Positions 1 to 13,025 are shown, counted from the first letter of the stretch. The stretch: 64,000 nucleotides of DNA from Tetraselmis striata (GCA_006384855.1 VCJN01003282.1:49524-113523); one strand, 5' to 3'. Notes: a model not told the origin generated them from the sequence alone. Translations and numbers: made by a program.

Positions 1-1178
1 TAAAGTGGGGCGGGCGTTCGGGGGGGGGGGGGGGGGGGGAGCTATGCGTGGCAGCGACTAAGGGGCCATCAGACAGGAGCCGGAGTACCCTGAGGGAGTC
101 GCAGCCATGCAACGGGAGGAGTCGGCTGGCGGCCACCTTGCTTTGACCATGGACGGGCGGCTGCAGCGACGCGAGGCGCGCTGCGGAAGCGAGCGGGCGA
201 GCATGACCGGCCTAGTCCCGACCACGGAGCGACGACACGCGGACGGATGGGGGGGGAGGGGGGGGGGGCGTTGGTGCCCGCCTTTCTCGCTCCAGTCCCC
301 ATTGGGGATCCTACCGCAAGAGCTCAGGCGGGAGAGATGGACGAGGCAGCATCGGTGGACCGCGGCCGAGGCCGGCGGACCGCAACAGCGCCGGCGCGGT
401 GGGGCAATCAGCACTACTGCGACCTGCGGGATATTTTCAGCGATAGTTGCAGGCAGAGCCAAGACGCAGCACGACGACCGAAGACTGCGCGGTGCCGGTG
501 CATTACCGATGTACATGAAAACCTTATTTTCGGGGGTGGGGCGAGTTTTGCATTGGTAATCCCCGTACTGCTGCCAATTAGCGGCAGTCGCTTGTACGTG
601 CGGCTAGACGCAGTTATCCGGAAAATAATACAGCTTCTGATCACGTGATGGAAGGAGACGGGGTTTAGAAACGAAAGAGGGTGGCCGGAAGCTTGACCTG
701 CAATTAAACTATATGTGTTCCTACTATGGTTACAGATGGTAGGCCCTAAGAACAACCCGGTCTCAGCGGTGGAGAGCAGCCGGGTAGCACGTTGTAATTA
801 ATTTAAATTTAAATGTAAATTTCTACATCACGAGAATATACACCGACTCCGGCCCCATTTCTCGCGCGCCCATCTCGACTTGCCGCGCTAACACTTTTTG
901 CCCGCCGCTCGCACATCGCCCTCTCGCGCGCAGCCCGTCGGGCTAGGTACGTGGCTCGCGCGACGCGCCCGCTACGAGGTCAGCCGGCTACATCAACCTA
1001 CCTTCCCGGCATTACATTCGTACTGCATATGCTCCCGTCGTCATCATCAGCACCCGGCCAGCGCCATCAGCAAAATCCGCGGCAGCACACGGCGCATTTA
1101 GGCGCGAGTCCGTCGCTCCACGAAACCGCCCCCGTATTTTATCGCCGACACGAGGCGAAGGCCGCCTAGAGCGAGCTC
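1..1178. other. Spacer without a recognisable gene
   Basis: A poly-G run of about 20 bases lies at positions 19-39, and a second G-rich stretch lies near 245-270. Overlapping open frames exist on both strands from 58 to 755, but they are short, Pro/Arg/Ala-rich and look like by-products of high GC. From about 795 to 845 the base composition turns AT-rich. I see no domain, tRNA or conserved motif. The stretch just before 1179 could be the 5' part of the recombinase element that follows, but nothing in it proves this. Confidence 0.5.
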
Positions 1179-2270
1179 ATGCAAGACAACATCGAAGCTA
1201 TGTACGGCACGGACGAATGGAGTGCCAAGGTGCTCGACCTTTTGACTAAATCGCTCACAGTCGGCACCTACTCCAAGTACGACGAGGGCAAGGTTTGCCT
1301 TTTCGCCGATATCTGCATCGACGAGGACGGCGTCTCACCTCTGGAGTGCACCGGGGCAACGTGGGTCCGCTATTTCGCATGGATCGCAGAGCGCGGCACT
1401 ATCGGCGCCGGCTCCTTGCAACACTACCTCTCCGCCATCAACACCTTCCGGCGTCACACCGGTCGGTCGTTATGACGCCCCTGCCACCGGTCCGCCTATC
1501 ACCTACATGGAGCGTGCGCTTCAGCTCCGCAAGCAAACAACCAACGAGGAGCTTCGGCGCGCCCCCTGTTGTGCGACGTCATCTCCGACCTCTTCGACGA
1601 CTTTGCTGCCTTCTTACATCTACCCCCGACGACGGTAACATCCTTTGCGCCGGCGCGACCGTGTGTTCGATGTTCATGTTTAACTCCCGTGGTAGTGGGT
1701 CTAGCGTCTCATGCGGCACGCACGACATGGCCATCGACGCCCGCAGCGTCAACGTCTTCGTCAACCAAAAAATAACGGCGGGTCATCGCAAGCGTCGAGA
1801 CGGGTTCAAGCCCCTACTTCAAAGCCATGCTTCCGCCGTGCCCACTTAGACAGCCCTCGTGCGCCGCTTCGTCACCTACCGCGATGCCGCGTTCCATACT
1901 CCCACCGCCTCCGCAAAAAGCAACCCGACCGATTCTAGGCGCTCCCCTGCGACGGTGCCAGACCACCCCTCACGCGGAACGCCGCTACCCGCTGCGACTG
2001 GCTCAAGCGGGCCGAAGGCCGCATCAATATCGAGCCCCCCCCCCCCCCCCCCCCCCCCGGAAGGTTTCGTGTGGAGCTCGCACTCCTCACGGAAGGGCGT
2101 GGCGTCCGGTGCAAACGCAGTTGGCGTGCCTCTGGACACAATCCGCCGCCACTGGTTGGGCCCGCAATTCTGCAGTAATCGACGGCTACATCGACCCGAC
2201 TACGCTTCCTACCCGCGCCGCCGCGCTACCGGTCGGCTGGCTTTCTCCCACGGTGGTCCTCCGCAGCCTT
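1179..2270 (+). pseudogene. Decayed tyrosine recombinase (YR mobile element remnant)
   Basis: The first open frame (1179-1475, 98 aa) resembles the SAM-like, core-binding N-terminal domain of tyrosine recombinases, with a segment reading GSLQHYLSAINTFRRHTG. It stops at 1473-1475. The similarity then continues in other frames. Near 1660-1770 there is a helix with MFMFNSRGS, a plausible first catalytic Arg region, followed by MAIDARSVNVFV. After a run of about 20 C (2037-2058) another frame reads SSHSSRKGVASGANAVGVPL, the His-x-x-Arg box of this family. About 2180-2250 encodes IDGYIDPTTLPT, which probably holds the catalytic Tyr. At least two frame changes and the poly-C run show the copy is dead. 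DIRS-like or Crypton-like origin fits; I cannot tell which. No terminal repeats were identified. Confidence 0.65.
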
Positions 2271-5200
2271 CTCGGCGGCGCCCGCGCTCTGCCGAGCGCC
2301 GCCCCGCCCCCTCCGCATTTTTGAAGACTGAGGTGGCTAGTCTCCCTGGCCTACCTCCCTTCGGATATGCGGGTGTCTATACCGGCTGCCCAGGTCCTCT
2401 GCGCCACGCCAATTCGACGAGGCGGCCAAAGCGCAATGCACGCGTGCACGGGCAGTCTTGGTTGGTGCTTTGCTGGCACTAATGCTGCAGTACGGCACTT
2501 TGAGCTTGCCGCACTCGACAAACAACCTAAACCCCAGTACCGTCAAATCTTTTGAAACCATCATCGTCGCTAGATGGGACCATTCTCTAAGTTTTTTGCT
2601 GTCCTCCTACATGCACGACCCACCCTCCCTTTTGCAACTCTTTTGCCGAAAGTCCCCCGCGCTTTCTGTGTTATATTAAAACATGCGCACTTTGTGGCTA
2701 ATCTTCCCTGCCTAGTTCCCTTTGAAGTGTCTACTACCCTGTCGCTAGCTATACTGGTATTGGTATGTACGGTTATCTCCATATTTAGTGAAGCATCTCC
2801 ATATACATATATCAACGCGAGGGATGAATCGTCAATGAGTACTCGTACCATTATTGGCATTGTCTACTAGTACCAGTCACTACTATATATGCTGCGTGGT
2901 CAGTCCGTCCAGGCTCTTCGAAACTTTGCTGCCAGCCAGCCCGCTGAGTTCCGCCATCACCTGCCGCGCACGCGGCGAGGGTTGTTGCAACGAGTCTCAG
3001 CTTGGGTGCATGGTGCCTTGGGCGGCATTCTCCCTGCCGAAGTGCATACGTACGGCCAAGTTTGATGCGTTTGCCCATGCTCATTCCGCGCCCTCTTTTG
3101 GTGCTGCTTCCACCGCGCAATTGCTGTAGTGGACGTTTCCTATTACCTTTTCGGGTAGTTTCCTGATCGCCTTTTGCCGCTAGCTCATGTACCTATATAG
3201 TACCACTATGCGGTACCAATAGACTATGCGGTACGGGGTCAAGTACAACGCTGCTGTGCCCCCGGGCCACGGCTGTGGATCGGTTTGAGCGCTCCCCGGT
3301 GGACGGCATACAACGGGGTCGGCAGTGCGGGATGCGGCGTGGCACAACACGGAGCCCGGACACAAGGGCCTTCTTCGAGACATCATGGATATGTCGGAGT
3401 TCACGGGCATGGTCTTCGGTACGATGGATGTGGTGAGCAAGGGGGTGCGCCGCACTCTGCGCGGTGTCGCATGCTTGGCCGCAGATTGGGGTGCCCTCTC
3501 ATCGTGGGGCACTCGGTGCACCACCCGGGCTCATCAGGAGGCCATACTCGCAAGAGATTTCCTCGGGGTCATGAGCTTGGTGGCGGTTCGAGAGCGTGCT
3601 CGCTGCCTCATCAGACGGAGCAAATTCGTCCGCCATCCCGTTGGCCGTAGCTGAAGCTGCATAGCATGTCTGTATATCACCCTCGCACATACGCGCATGA
3701 GTGGCCCGGACTCTTAGCCGTGCGCGCATCACTCATCCATCCCGCTTCGTGCGGGATGCGGGCCGCTTTTAGGCGGCTGCTTGTTCTGTTATTCAGAACT
3801 GCCGTGGGGACGCGGGGCAGCCGCCAGCAGCCGCTGGCGACACCCGCGGGCAGGCCCGCCGCGGCACGATGACTTTTAGTACTGCATTTAGTACTGCTTT
3901 CAGCGGTGGATTTGTTACTTGCCTTTTTGTAATTCACACCAGTGGCACTATCTGCAAGGACAGTATTCAGTACATTCGTCCGTACATCATATAAGACGTC
4001 GGAGGCATGTGCTCATGCAATAACAGCGTAGAAATATCGCCTACTATCCGTAGTTATGAGCTCCGTCACCTCTGCTGCTCCGCGCGCCTCTCGCGGCGCA
4101 ACCTACGGCTGACGACGGCGGGCAGGCGGAGATATCGCTCGAGCGCGGACGAAGCGGCTGCGACCCCGCGCCAACCGAGTACGACTTGTCACAATACGCC
4201 CCCCGCAGCCGCCCCACCCGGCGCGTGAAACTTAGGAGCTAGCCACAGTTGCAGCATTTGGACTGACAAGCAAACCATTAGTGGTCTGGGGGCCCATAGC
4301 AACCCCTGTGCGCTAGTACCCCCGTGCCTGGTCTTGGGCGCCCTCATCCGTCGCCAGTGGCTGCCCAGCGGCGGCTAGTCGTCATATACCGGTTCATTGG
4401 AAAACAGTTGCTAACTACTGTCGCGCAGAAGCTGCGCTGTGTGTCGCCCGCCGCCACCCGCTGTGCCTCTCTGGCCTGTCCACCAGCTGCCCCACCAAAC
4501 TAGCAGCGGTGCAAAGCAAGGCCCAGGCCCCGCAGCCAGGTCTCTAGCACGGCTGTGCCGTAATTTTTCCTGCTAAAACGCGGCGTCACCACCGAAGACC
4601 TAAAGACAGGCCGCAAAATACACCGTCGCACGCCGCGGCCGAGTCTGCGGCACCCACACCCCGTACGAGTACTTACCAACTGTGGTTGCCGTGCGGCGTT
4701 AATCCGCCTGGTGTCGGCGCCAGCACTGTTAAGTGTTCAAAGCTGCCAGCAAAAGCGCGCGTGCAGGCAAAAAAACTTAGCGCCTGGAACAAGAAAGAGG
4801 CAAGGGCGCCACTGCCGCCAGACAACCCGTGTCGAGCGCAGCTGTTGCGCCGCCGGGTGGCGGGTCGGCACCCCGCGCATCATCTGGAACCTCATCTGGA
4901 CGTTTTGGGGTACCGGAAACAGGGCCGGAAAAAAGGGGGGGAGTCTACCAAAACTGCAGCGAAACCGAGAAAACCGGCAGCTCTTGAGCTCGCCACTTCC
5001 GTTGCAGACGATACCCTTCTCCCTCGACCCCAGGCGGAAATCAAGGCAACCAAGAAAGGTGTGCCCTGATGATTTTGATTCTCCATGCGCCCGGGTTTTG
5101 GGCAGGTTGGTTTTGGGCCAGCACGGTTGCCCGGCGCGAGAGTGGGATGACCGCAGTGTCGCAGCAGCACTGCTAAGGTCATATCTGGTACTGGTGTGAA

Positions 5201-6584
5201 TTACAACAAGGACAGTTCCCCAGCTAAGGTCATATCTGGTATAGGTACCTCTACCCGCACCTGCATGTAGTGCAAAAAATGCTGTAGTAGCTGCTATGAC
5301 TATTTATATTGACATTCACTGGAAAGTCGCTCCCGGTCCTCTGAATGTCCTTGTGATGATCACCAATGGAATTCTGGATCACCAAGAAATGGCGATTGAG
5401 CGAAGATCATCGGGGCGCTATATCCCAGCCGCAAATGACAACGTGCTACGCCTCAGAAATCATTATCAGCGAATCCTGATCGCAATCATCTGGCGAAAGG
5501 CCGCACATTGCTCCGCACCTGCGATGCTCGTCGTGTCGGCCAAGTGGCGTTTGCGGATCTCTCCAGTCAGCCCTCCACAGTCCTTACCAGTTGCTGCTAG
5601 GAGTCGTCGCGATGCACGGCTTAGGAGCGTGCTTCCAGCGCGGACGTATACCGACTAGTCGCTATGTCTGGAAAAACCCTCGCGCCAGGGGTGCGTCTGC
5701 GCAGCGCAAGCGAATATCGCCAGCCAGAGTTGCCTGCCTGCAAGCAGGCTAGACTACGTTGTCTCTCCCTCGCGCGACAACGCATCGCTTCGCCCTCCTC
5801 TCAAAATCCTCTCGCTACAGGTGCAGGTACGTAGCGGCGAAATCGCGCACTTCCGCTTGCACAGAAACCGCGACCAACAGAGATAGCTAGCCCTTGTATT
5901 CCTTACCGGTAATTCTTACTCGCTACCCGTAGTTTGGTACAAGTAGTCGCTACCAATTTGAGTTAAACAAAGCGCTAAACTTTCGCAAGAACTGGTAGCT
6001 GTAGCGACCTGTAGCTGGATTACTGCTGCTGCTTGTAGCGACCAATCCTTACCGGTTGGTCGCTATCTGTGGTCGCATGCGGCACTGCTTCCCCAGCTGA
6101 AACCTCTAACAGAGGTCGCCCGTCTGACTACTGGTTTAAAGACTGCTGGCCATGATCATACACTTGGAACTGCCCCGCTCCTTCCCCCTCTCCGGCACCC
6201 TCTCCCGACCGAGTTCTCAGTGCATCCACCGTCATGGGATTGCCGTTCCGTATCTGCAGGTTCTTGGAATCGGCGAGGACGCTGAAACCGCCTTCGGACC
6301 GCGGACGATCCCGCCGCCGCCAGGACATCGGAGGAGTAGCTGGGGATTCCGAAGCAGCGAAGTCGATTATCTTTCACCCGTACGAATACTAGTGCAAGCG
6401 GGTGACGAAGACGCGCGGAGGGGGCAGATAGTTCCAGGGCTTTGTGCCCGACTGGATGCTTCCCAGGCTCGTTCCGCTCCAATCTTCGGGCGCGGGCGGG
6501 CTGCCCACGATCTTGTCGACAGGCGAGAGGGGCAAGGTTTATCAAGTTGAGAGGCCGCCACTCGCGCCCCTTCACGCCGAGACC
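2271..6584. other. Long spacer, no supported gene
   Basis: Several open frames of 60-160 codons occur (for example 3325-3654, 4711-5199 and 5296-5658, all +), but none shows a domain, a splice pattern or codon use like the real genes here. The start may still hold recombinase-element sequence. AT-rich patches lie near 2690-2880. Between about 5880 and 6080 the words TAGCGAC, GGTAGC and CTTACCGGT recur in scattered, partly inverted form. The last 100 bases are presumably promoter and 5' UTR of the next gene. Confidence 0.5.
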
Positions 6585-9500
6585 ATGGGCGACGCCGGCA
6601 CCGCCGTCGCTGTCCAAGCCGAGACCCTGACGGACCCCGTGGTTGATGCCATGCTCTGCGACGAGGAAATAGCATACGTTGATGACGACGCAGCCCTCCC
6701 TGACGCGGCTCCATCCGAGACTGCCCCTGCGAGTAAGCGTCCCTGCCCTCGACCCACCTAGTTTATCGCAGCATAGCTCATGAGCGCTAGTCACCCCCCA
6801 CCACAGCAGAAGTCCATGAGAGCCAATTGACGTAGAGGGCCCATCGCATCACCCTCATCTTGATAATCACAGCGTGTGTGGAAGTTTCGGCCTGATTCCT
6901 TGCTGTGTCTGCCTTGCTGCAGGCAAAACGTGTGCCATGGTAGACGCTAGGGAGCCATCTCCTGAACAGGGTGGGCACTTCGCGCCTGGGCAACAGCTGT
7001 GTGGCGAGGCCATCGAGGACAATAAGCCTGGTACATGTGCACCTGGTAGTGGCGCAGCGCAAGAGAATGCAGGCAGGGATGGGCAGGAGGCACAGCCCGA
7101 GGTAGAGTGCCCGCATCCGGAACAGGAGGTACCCATTTACGACATCGAAGCCCCGAGCATGACTGCCTCATTCAACAACACAGGCAACTCCGAGCCAGGG
7201 CCAGAAATACCGACGGCAGTGGCTGAGATGCCAGGCAGCAGCGAATGCAACATCAGCGAAGGACTAGAAGATGCCATAGGCTTAGCAGCCGCCCTAGCTG
7301 CCACCATCGCCGTCCCTGTCGATGCTGTTGGTCCCCCAGCCAGCGACACTGCTGCGCCAGGGGTCACAGCAGGCGGTCAAGCTAATGGGTCATGCGGAGC
7401 AGCGGATGCTGCAGCTGCTGCGGCAGACGACATTCCAGCATCAGCTGGCATCCCGGGCGCATTAGGCGGCTGCACTGCCACGGCAGCTAACACCGTAGGC
7501 GCATCAACGAATGTCACCACTGCCACTGTTGTCCCAACTGACGGCAATGAAGCACCAGCTGACACCCCAGGTGCCCCAGAGCTCAGCACTGCCACCCCAG
7601 CGGAAACCACGGGTGCCCCAACAGATGCCACCGCCGCCACTGTTGCCGCAACAGACAGCGGTCCAGCACTAGCTGAAACCGCGGGCGTGGCAGCTTCCGT
7701 CACTCAAAAACCAGCCGACACAGGGGAAGCCCCTGGTGACACCGCGGGCGCATCAAGTGATGCCGCCGCTGCCCCGAGTGACAGCAATCCAACAGCATCT
7801 GCCTCCCTGAGCGAACTCCCTGACAGCACTGTCAATGCAGGCGACACTGCGGTCGCATCAACAGATGTCACCACTGCCACTATTGGCCCAACTGGTGGCA
7901 ATGCAGCACCAGCCGACACCCCAGGTGCCCCAGACTTCAGCACTGCTACCCCAGCGGAAAGCACGGGTGCCCCAACAGATGCCACCGCTGCCCCGAGTGA
8001 CAGCAGCCCTACAGCATCTGCCTCTCTGAGCGAACTACCTGACGGCACTGTCAACGCAGGCGACACTGCGGTCGCATCTACAGATGTCACTACTGCCACT
8101 ATTGGCCCAACTGGTGGCAAAAACGCAGCACCAGCCGACACCCCAGGTGCCCCAGACTTCAGCACTGCCAACCCAGCGGAAACCACGGGTGCCCCAACCA
8201 ATGCCACCGCTGCCACCGCAACCGACAGCGGTCCAGCACCGGCTGAAACCGCAGGCGCGGCAGCTTCCGCCACTCATAAACCAGCTGACACAGCGGAAGC
8301 GCCTGATGACACCGCGGGCGCATCAAGCGATGCTGCCGCTTCCCCGAGTGACAGCAATCCAATGGCATCTGCCTCCCTGAGCGAACTACCTGACGGCACT
8401 GTCAACTCAGGCGACACTGCTGTCCCACCAACAGATGCCACCGTGGCCGCTGACAGCCCCGCAGCGACGGCTGAACCGCCCACCGCATCAGCTTCCGTCA
8501 CTGATACCTCAGCCGACTCAGTGGCCGTCCCTGTTAGCACTGCAGGCGCATCAAACAATGCCACCGCTGTCCCGAGTGACGGCAGTCCTACAGGAGCTGA
8601 TAGCGCGAGCGCGCCAGCCGGCAGCGCTGCCATCCCAGCTGACACCATGTGCGCTTCAACCGCCGCCGCAGCTGCTCCATCGGACAGCATTCCAGCTCCA
8701 ACTGACACACAAGACGCCCCAGCCGACGCCACTCCCACCCCAGCGGACACTGCAGGCGGCCCAGATGATGTCAGCGGTGCAGCTGATGATGCATCTGACA
8801 GCCCTCCAGTAGTGGCTGATGTTGAGGGCGCCCCAGCAGGTGGCAGTACCACCCCCGCTGACGCTGTAGGCACTCCAGCTGACCCCGCAGATACAGCAGC
8901 TGATGGCACGGGCGCCACAGGGACCGCTGCTGGTGCAGCAATGCACTCGTCTGCGGCAACTGCGGATGCGAGCGGTGCCACCACGGACGCAGCCAGTCCG
9001 TTGTCTCCTGGCACCCGTCAGCCAGGGGCCTCCCCCGAGCCACTCAGCCCAAGCGGCAAGAAGCGGCCGCGAAAGAAGGCCAATAAATGCGGACACTGCC
9101 ACACATGTGTGAACAAGCACCTGAAGAAGCGCTGCCTAACGGAGAAGGCAAAGGAGGAGGCCGAGGCTGCAGCTGCAAAGGAAGCCGCCACTGCCTCCCC
9201 TGACGCACCGCAATTGCCTGTCCCCGCGGCTGCCAACGCACCAGCGGCCCCTTCCACGTCTCCAGAGTCCGTCCCACAGCCAGCGGCCGCCGCCCCCCTG
9301 GCTCCTTCTGCAACCAGCGCAGAGGCTGCTGTCGTGGGTCCATCCATGAGCGCAGCAGCGGGAGCCAGCCCGGCTGCTGCACAGCCGGAAGCTGCGGAGG
9401 AGACGCCAAAGGCACGCCTCTCTGCAAACGTGAAGAGGCGGTACCAGAAAGTCGCCCTGCAGTCGCAGGCCCGCGAGCAGGCTGACCTGGGCAAGCTGCT

Positions 9501-11191
9501 CCAGCCGCTGCTCAGCCCGATGGGCGGGGTGGAAGACATCAGCAAGTTCGCAGCCTTCCAGCAGCTGCTGGTCAAGGAGGATGAGCTCCACAAGCGCTAC
9601 CTGCTGCTAGCCATCATGAACCTGACCACCAACACGGCCTGCCACAAGCAGTTTGTGGACAATGACGGCCTGGTCACCCTCAACACCTGGTTGCTGCAGG
9701 CGCGGGACACGGGCACCGCCCTGCCCGTGAACGAGCGGAACGACCTGACATCCTTTGCCAAGAACATCATCACCGCCTTGGACAAGCTGCCGGTCACCAT
9801 CGAGTCGCTGTCCAAGTCGCAGCTTGGCAAGACTGTCAAGAGCCTGATCAAGACGACGTATCCAGACGGCGTCAAGAGCGCTGCCAAGGCGCTGGTCAAC
9901 AAGTGGAAGGGCATGTTCATCAAGCCTGCCGCTGATAGTCAGAAGGCTGGGCAGAAACGTGAAAGGTGCGCGGGCTGTCCTGGGTACGGGATTTTTCATT
10001 TCTTCGGGAGTGGGTTGGGGTGTTATTTGTGACCGATCCTGCCTGGCAGGACGCTCTGCTATCGCTGCTGATTCTGTTGATATGATCACCGCATCCCGTG
10101 CAGGGATGGGGAGGGGGCCGCGCCCTCTGCCGCCAAGAAGGAGAAGTCCGACAAGCTGGCAGGGCAGGGCAAGGGGGGCGGCGCGCCCCGGCTCGCCTTG
10201 AAGGCTGCGGACGACGACTCGCTGTTTGCGTCGCGCAAGGCTGCGCCGCGGCCCAAGGCTGCCGTCCCTGCCGTGGTGCGGCGCAGGGTGCAGAAGCTGG
10301 AGGTCCCGGGTGACGGGGACAAGGGCGACGGCCTGCTGAGTCCCAAGGCCGGCGAGAGCCCCAAGGCGGGCGGCGAGGACGCCAGCACCCCCTTCAGCAG
10401 TGCACAGCCAGAAGGCAGCGCAGACAGCCCCGATGAGAAGGACCCGGCAGGGGAGGTCGCACCTGAGGAGAGTCAAGTTGCAGGGCCGACCGCGCCCACA
10501 GAGACCAAGGTCGATGTCGCCGGGCCAAAGGTCACCAACCTGGCAGCTCCGCCCAAGCAGATGGCCCGGCTGCCGGTCACCATCAAGGTCACGCTCAACC
10601 CGACGCAGCGAACGGCCGCGCAGCGCGCTGCTGAGGCCGCTGCGAAAATCCCGGACTCGGAGCCGGACCCCGCCGCCCCAAAGAAGGCCAAGGCCAAGAC
10701 GGTCTCGTTCCGGGCTGTCCGCGAGTTTGAGGTGCGCCTATTCCGGAAGGAGATGCCGCCGCAGGCGGCGGCGAAGGACGACATGGGAGGCGATGACGAG
10801 GAGGTGCTCGACCCGGACTCGCCACGCGCAGGTGACCCCCCCCCCCCCCCCCCTCTCCCCCCCCCCCCCCCCCTTCCTCCCTCTCACCAACAAGATCACT
10901 ATCTTTCAGCTTCTCCGTTCTTCACCTATGCCCACGCCTGCGAGAAGGAAACCTGCGGGAGGAGGGCGCGAGCTGCATTCCACCACCCCACTTCTACGGC
11001 ATTATTGAAAGACTCCACCCCATCATCCTGCTGTTGACTTATTTTCCCACCCACCACATGAATATTTACATACCACATCTTATTACCCGCCCCGAACATG
11101 GTGTGTTATGTGGCCCGAGTTCACCCCGGCTCTCAGGGCGTGTCCCGTCCTGTGGACAACTGCTAGCATTGGGAGGATGCGCTGTCTGACG

Positions 11192-11222
<31 letters not shown>

Positions 11223-12559
11223 CCGGGGCCTTTCTCCTCGCTGCTACAGGCTTCGAGTCGGCGTCGAGGCGGGAGCACATGGCGGAGGCGGAGGCCAACG
11301 AGCACGTGCGCTCACACCCGGAGGAAGGGCAGGAGGAGGCGCAGCTGCTAGCGCCAGGCGTGGCGTGGGAGCCGCCGCCCGCGTTGCTGCTGGGGCCGGA
11401 GCACACCGCGACGGGGCGCGGGGAGGACAGCCTGGAGGCGCCGCAGCAGCTGCGGCGCGAGGCGGGCCTGGTGCCGTCGCTCTACTCGGGCGGCCTGTCC
11501 CAGGAGCACAGCCCCAAGGAGCCGATGCTGCTGTCCAAGCAGGAGCGCGAGGCGCTGCAGCAGCCCGTGCCGAGCATCCCCTGGGCGGTCGAGGAGCCCG
11601 CGGCGCCCGCGCAGCCGGCCGCCCCGCAGGCCGTGCAGGCGCTGCCGGCCGGCGCCCCTGCCGGCACCGGCACGTCCTCGGTGCTGGAGCTCGTGTCCCA
11701 GATGGACCCCGCGCTCCTGTCGCAGCTGCAGGCCATGACCAGCGGCGCGCCGGCGCCCACGCCCGTGGCCAGCCAGGCCCCTCCGGCTCAGCCAGGCTGG
11801 GAGCGGCCCCACGCGCCTCCGCACGCTCTGCCTCCGGACCAGGGCCAGGCGCCGCCTCCGGGGTTTGCCAACGACGGCTGGGGCACAACCCTGGGGCCTC
11901 CGCCCGCAATGGCGCAGCAGCCGCCTCCGGGGGGGGATACCTCCTGGCGCGCGCTGGGCGACCGGGCGCACGGTGGCTCCCCGCCCCCCCGCGGGGGAGG
12001 CCGGCGGCACGAGCGCCGCGACAGCGGCTGGGACGCGCCGCGCGCGAGCGGGTGGGACCGCCCGGGCGGCGAGCGCCGAGGCAGCGGGGACCTGGCGGCC
12101 TGGCGGGAGGAGCGCGAGCGCGAGGGCCGCGGCCGCCCTGCCCCCGGCCCTGGGCCCGGTGGCTGGGACCGCCGGCCTGGTCCTGGCGTCGACCGGCGCG
12201 GCGGCGGGGACCGTGACCTCGCAGCTTGGCGGGAGGAGCGGGAGCGCGAGGTTGGGCGGCTTGGGGCCAGCATTGGCTGGAGGCAGGTGGAGGCGGAGCG
12301 CCCCTCCGGGCCGCGGGGGCCGGGCGGGCCGCCGCCGCCCTCCGGCCCGGTCGGCCCGCCCCCCAGCGGCAAGGCATGCCTCTTCTTCAACACGCCCAAG
12401 GGCTGCCGCAACGGGGCCGCCTGCAAGTTCGCGCACGTGGAGGTGCGCATGAAGCAGGACGAACTGGTCTCGCACATCTCCGCCATCTCCAAGCGCCCGC
12501 CGCCGCGAGAGGTGCAGTACGACCAGTACCACCCCGCCACCCGGCGGCGGCTCGACTGA
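6585..12559 (+). CDS. PNUTS (PPP1R10)-like nuclear PP1-targeting protein with half CXXC finger
   Basis: Predicted exons 6585-6732, 6923-9965, 10104-10831 and 11250-12559; all phases agree, giving 1742 aa. In order: an acidic start; a long Ala/Thr/Pro/Asp region with in-frame repeats (about residues 150-740); a basic stretch with a single-lobe CXXC-type motif, CGHCHTC then KKRC (about 772-790); a TFIIS N-terminal (LW) domain (about 903-1047); an RVxF-type PP1 docking motif KTVSF (1262-1266); a Pro/Gly/Arg-rich tail; and a CCCH finger with spacing C-x8-C-x5-C-x3-H (1683-1702). TFIIS-N, then RVxF, then C-terminal CCCH is the layout of PNUTS, which brings PP1 phosphatase to RNA polymerase II during termination. 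That role is inferred from architecture. The half CXXC finger is not part of animal PNUTS. The start ATG sits in GACCATGG; an in-frame ATG at 6444 is an alternative. The third intron holds two poly-C tracts. Confidence 0.85.
7741..8460 (+). repeat. In-frame degenerate repeats inside the PNUTS-like exon 2
   Basis: A unit beginning with ASLSELPD occurs at about 7798, 8017 and 8368. The offsets are 219 and 351 nt, both multiples of three. Between them, the units share AGDTAV, TTATIGPTGG and PADTPGAPDFST. The surrounding exon (about 7380-9000) is built of looser Ala/Thr/Pro/Asp repeats of the same flavour. Because the unit lengths keep frame, the array can grow or shrink without breaking the protein. 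Confidence 0.85.
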
Positions 12560-12780
12560 CCACGCACTGGCGACCCTGCTACCGGAGGCAAGCTGCCCCG
12601 CCCAGCCCAAGGAGCACCGCCGGCTGCCGCCGAAGCAGCAGTATTACCACCACTGCCGCCTCTATTGGGCTCACATCAAGCAGCGTCAACGGGCATGGAT
12701 CTCACGCCGCACGCTCAAGCTAGTCAGCTGCACTTAGAAAATAGAGCCCCACACCAGGGGCGGCAGCGTTAGATTCAATC

Positions 12781-12785
12781 TGTAA
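12781..12785 (+). terminator. TGTAA polyadenylation signal of the PNUTS-like gene
   Basis: TGTAA, the usual green-algal poly(A) signal, occurs 222 nt after the stop codon. It is the first one I noticed on this strand after the gene. Confidence 0.5.
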
Positions 12786-13025
12786 ATGAGCGTGAACCGT
12801 TGAATGCGAGCCGTGATGTGCCGCACCGCTAAGGGTTGCCTCTGGGTTACAGGTGCCAACGCACTGTCGCAAAAGCATTTACAAGAAAGCGCTCACCCTT
12901 TGCCCTCCTCCAACCAAACGATTATATGATTATGAAGTAACTTCACAGTTGAATCAGCGATGCGTCGATTTTTCAGAAAATTTTAAAAGAACGGGTTATA
13001 TCACTGGCCTACAGTTCCATGAATT

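Noticed and set aside
3325..3654. 109-codon plus-strand frame
   Set aside because: No recognisable domain or neighbour context; overlapping frames on both strands are similar in length. It could belong to the recombinase element, but that is unproven.
7377..9593. Several long minus-strand frames rich in Ala, Val, Ser and Gly
   Set aside because: They mirror the Ala/Thr/Pro repeat exon on the other strand; the plus strand has domains and matching splice sites.
11244..12377. A 377-codon open frame on the minus strand
   Set aside because: It is the antisense shadow of the last exon of the PNUTS-like gene. It is almost only Arg, Ala, Pro and Gly and has no motif.
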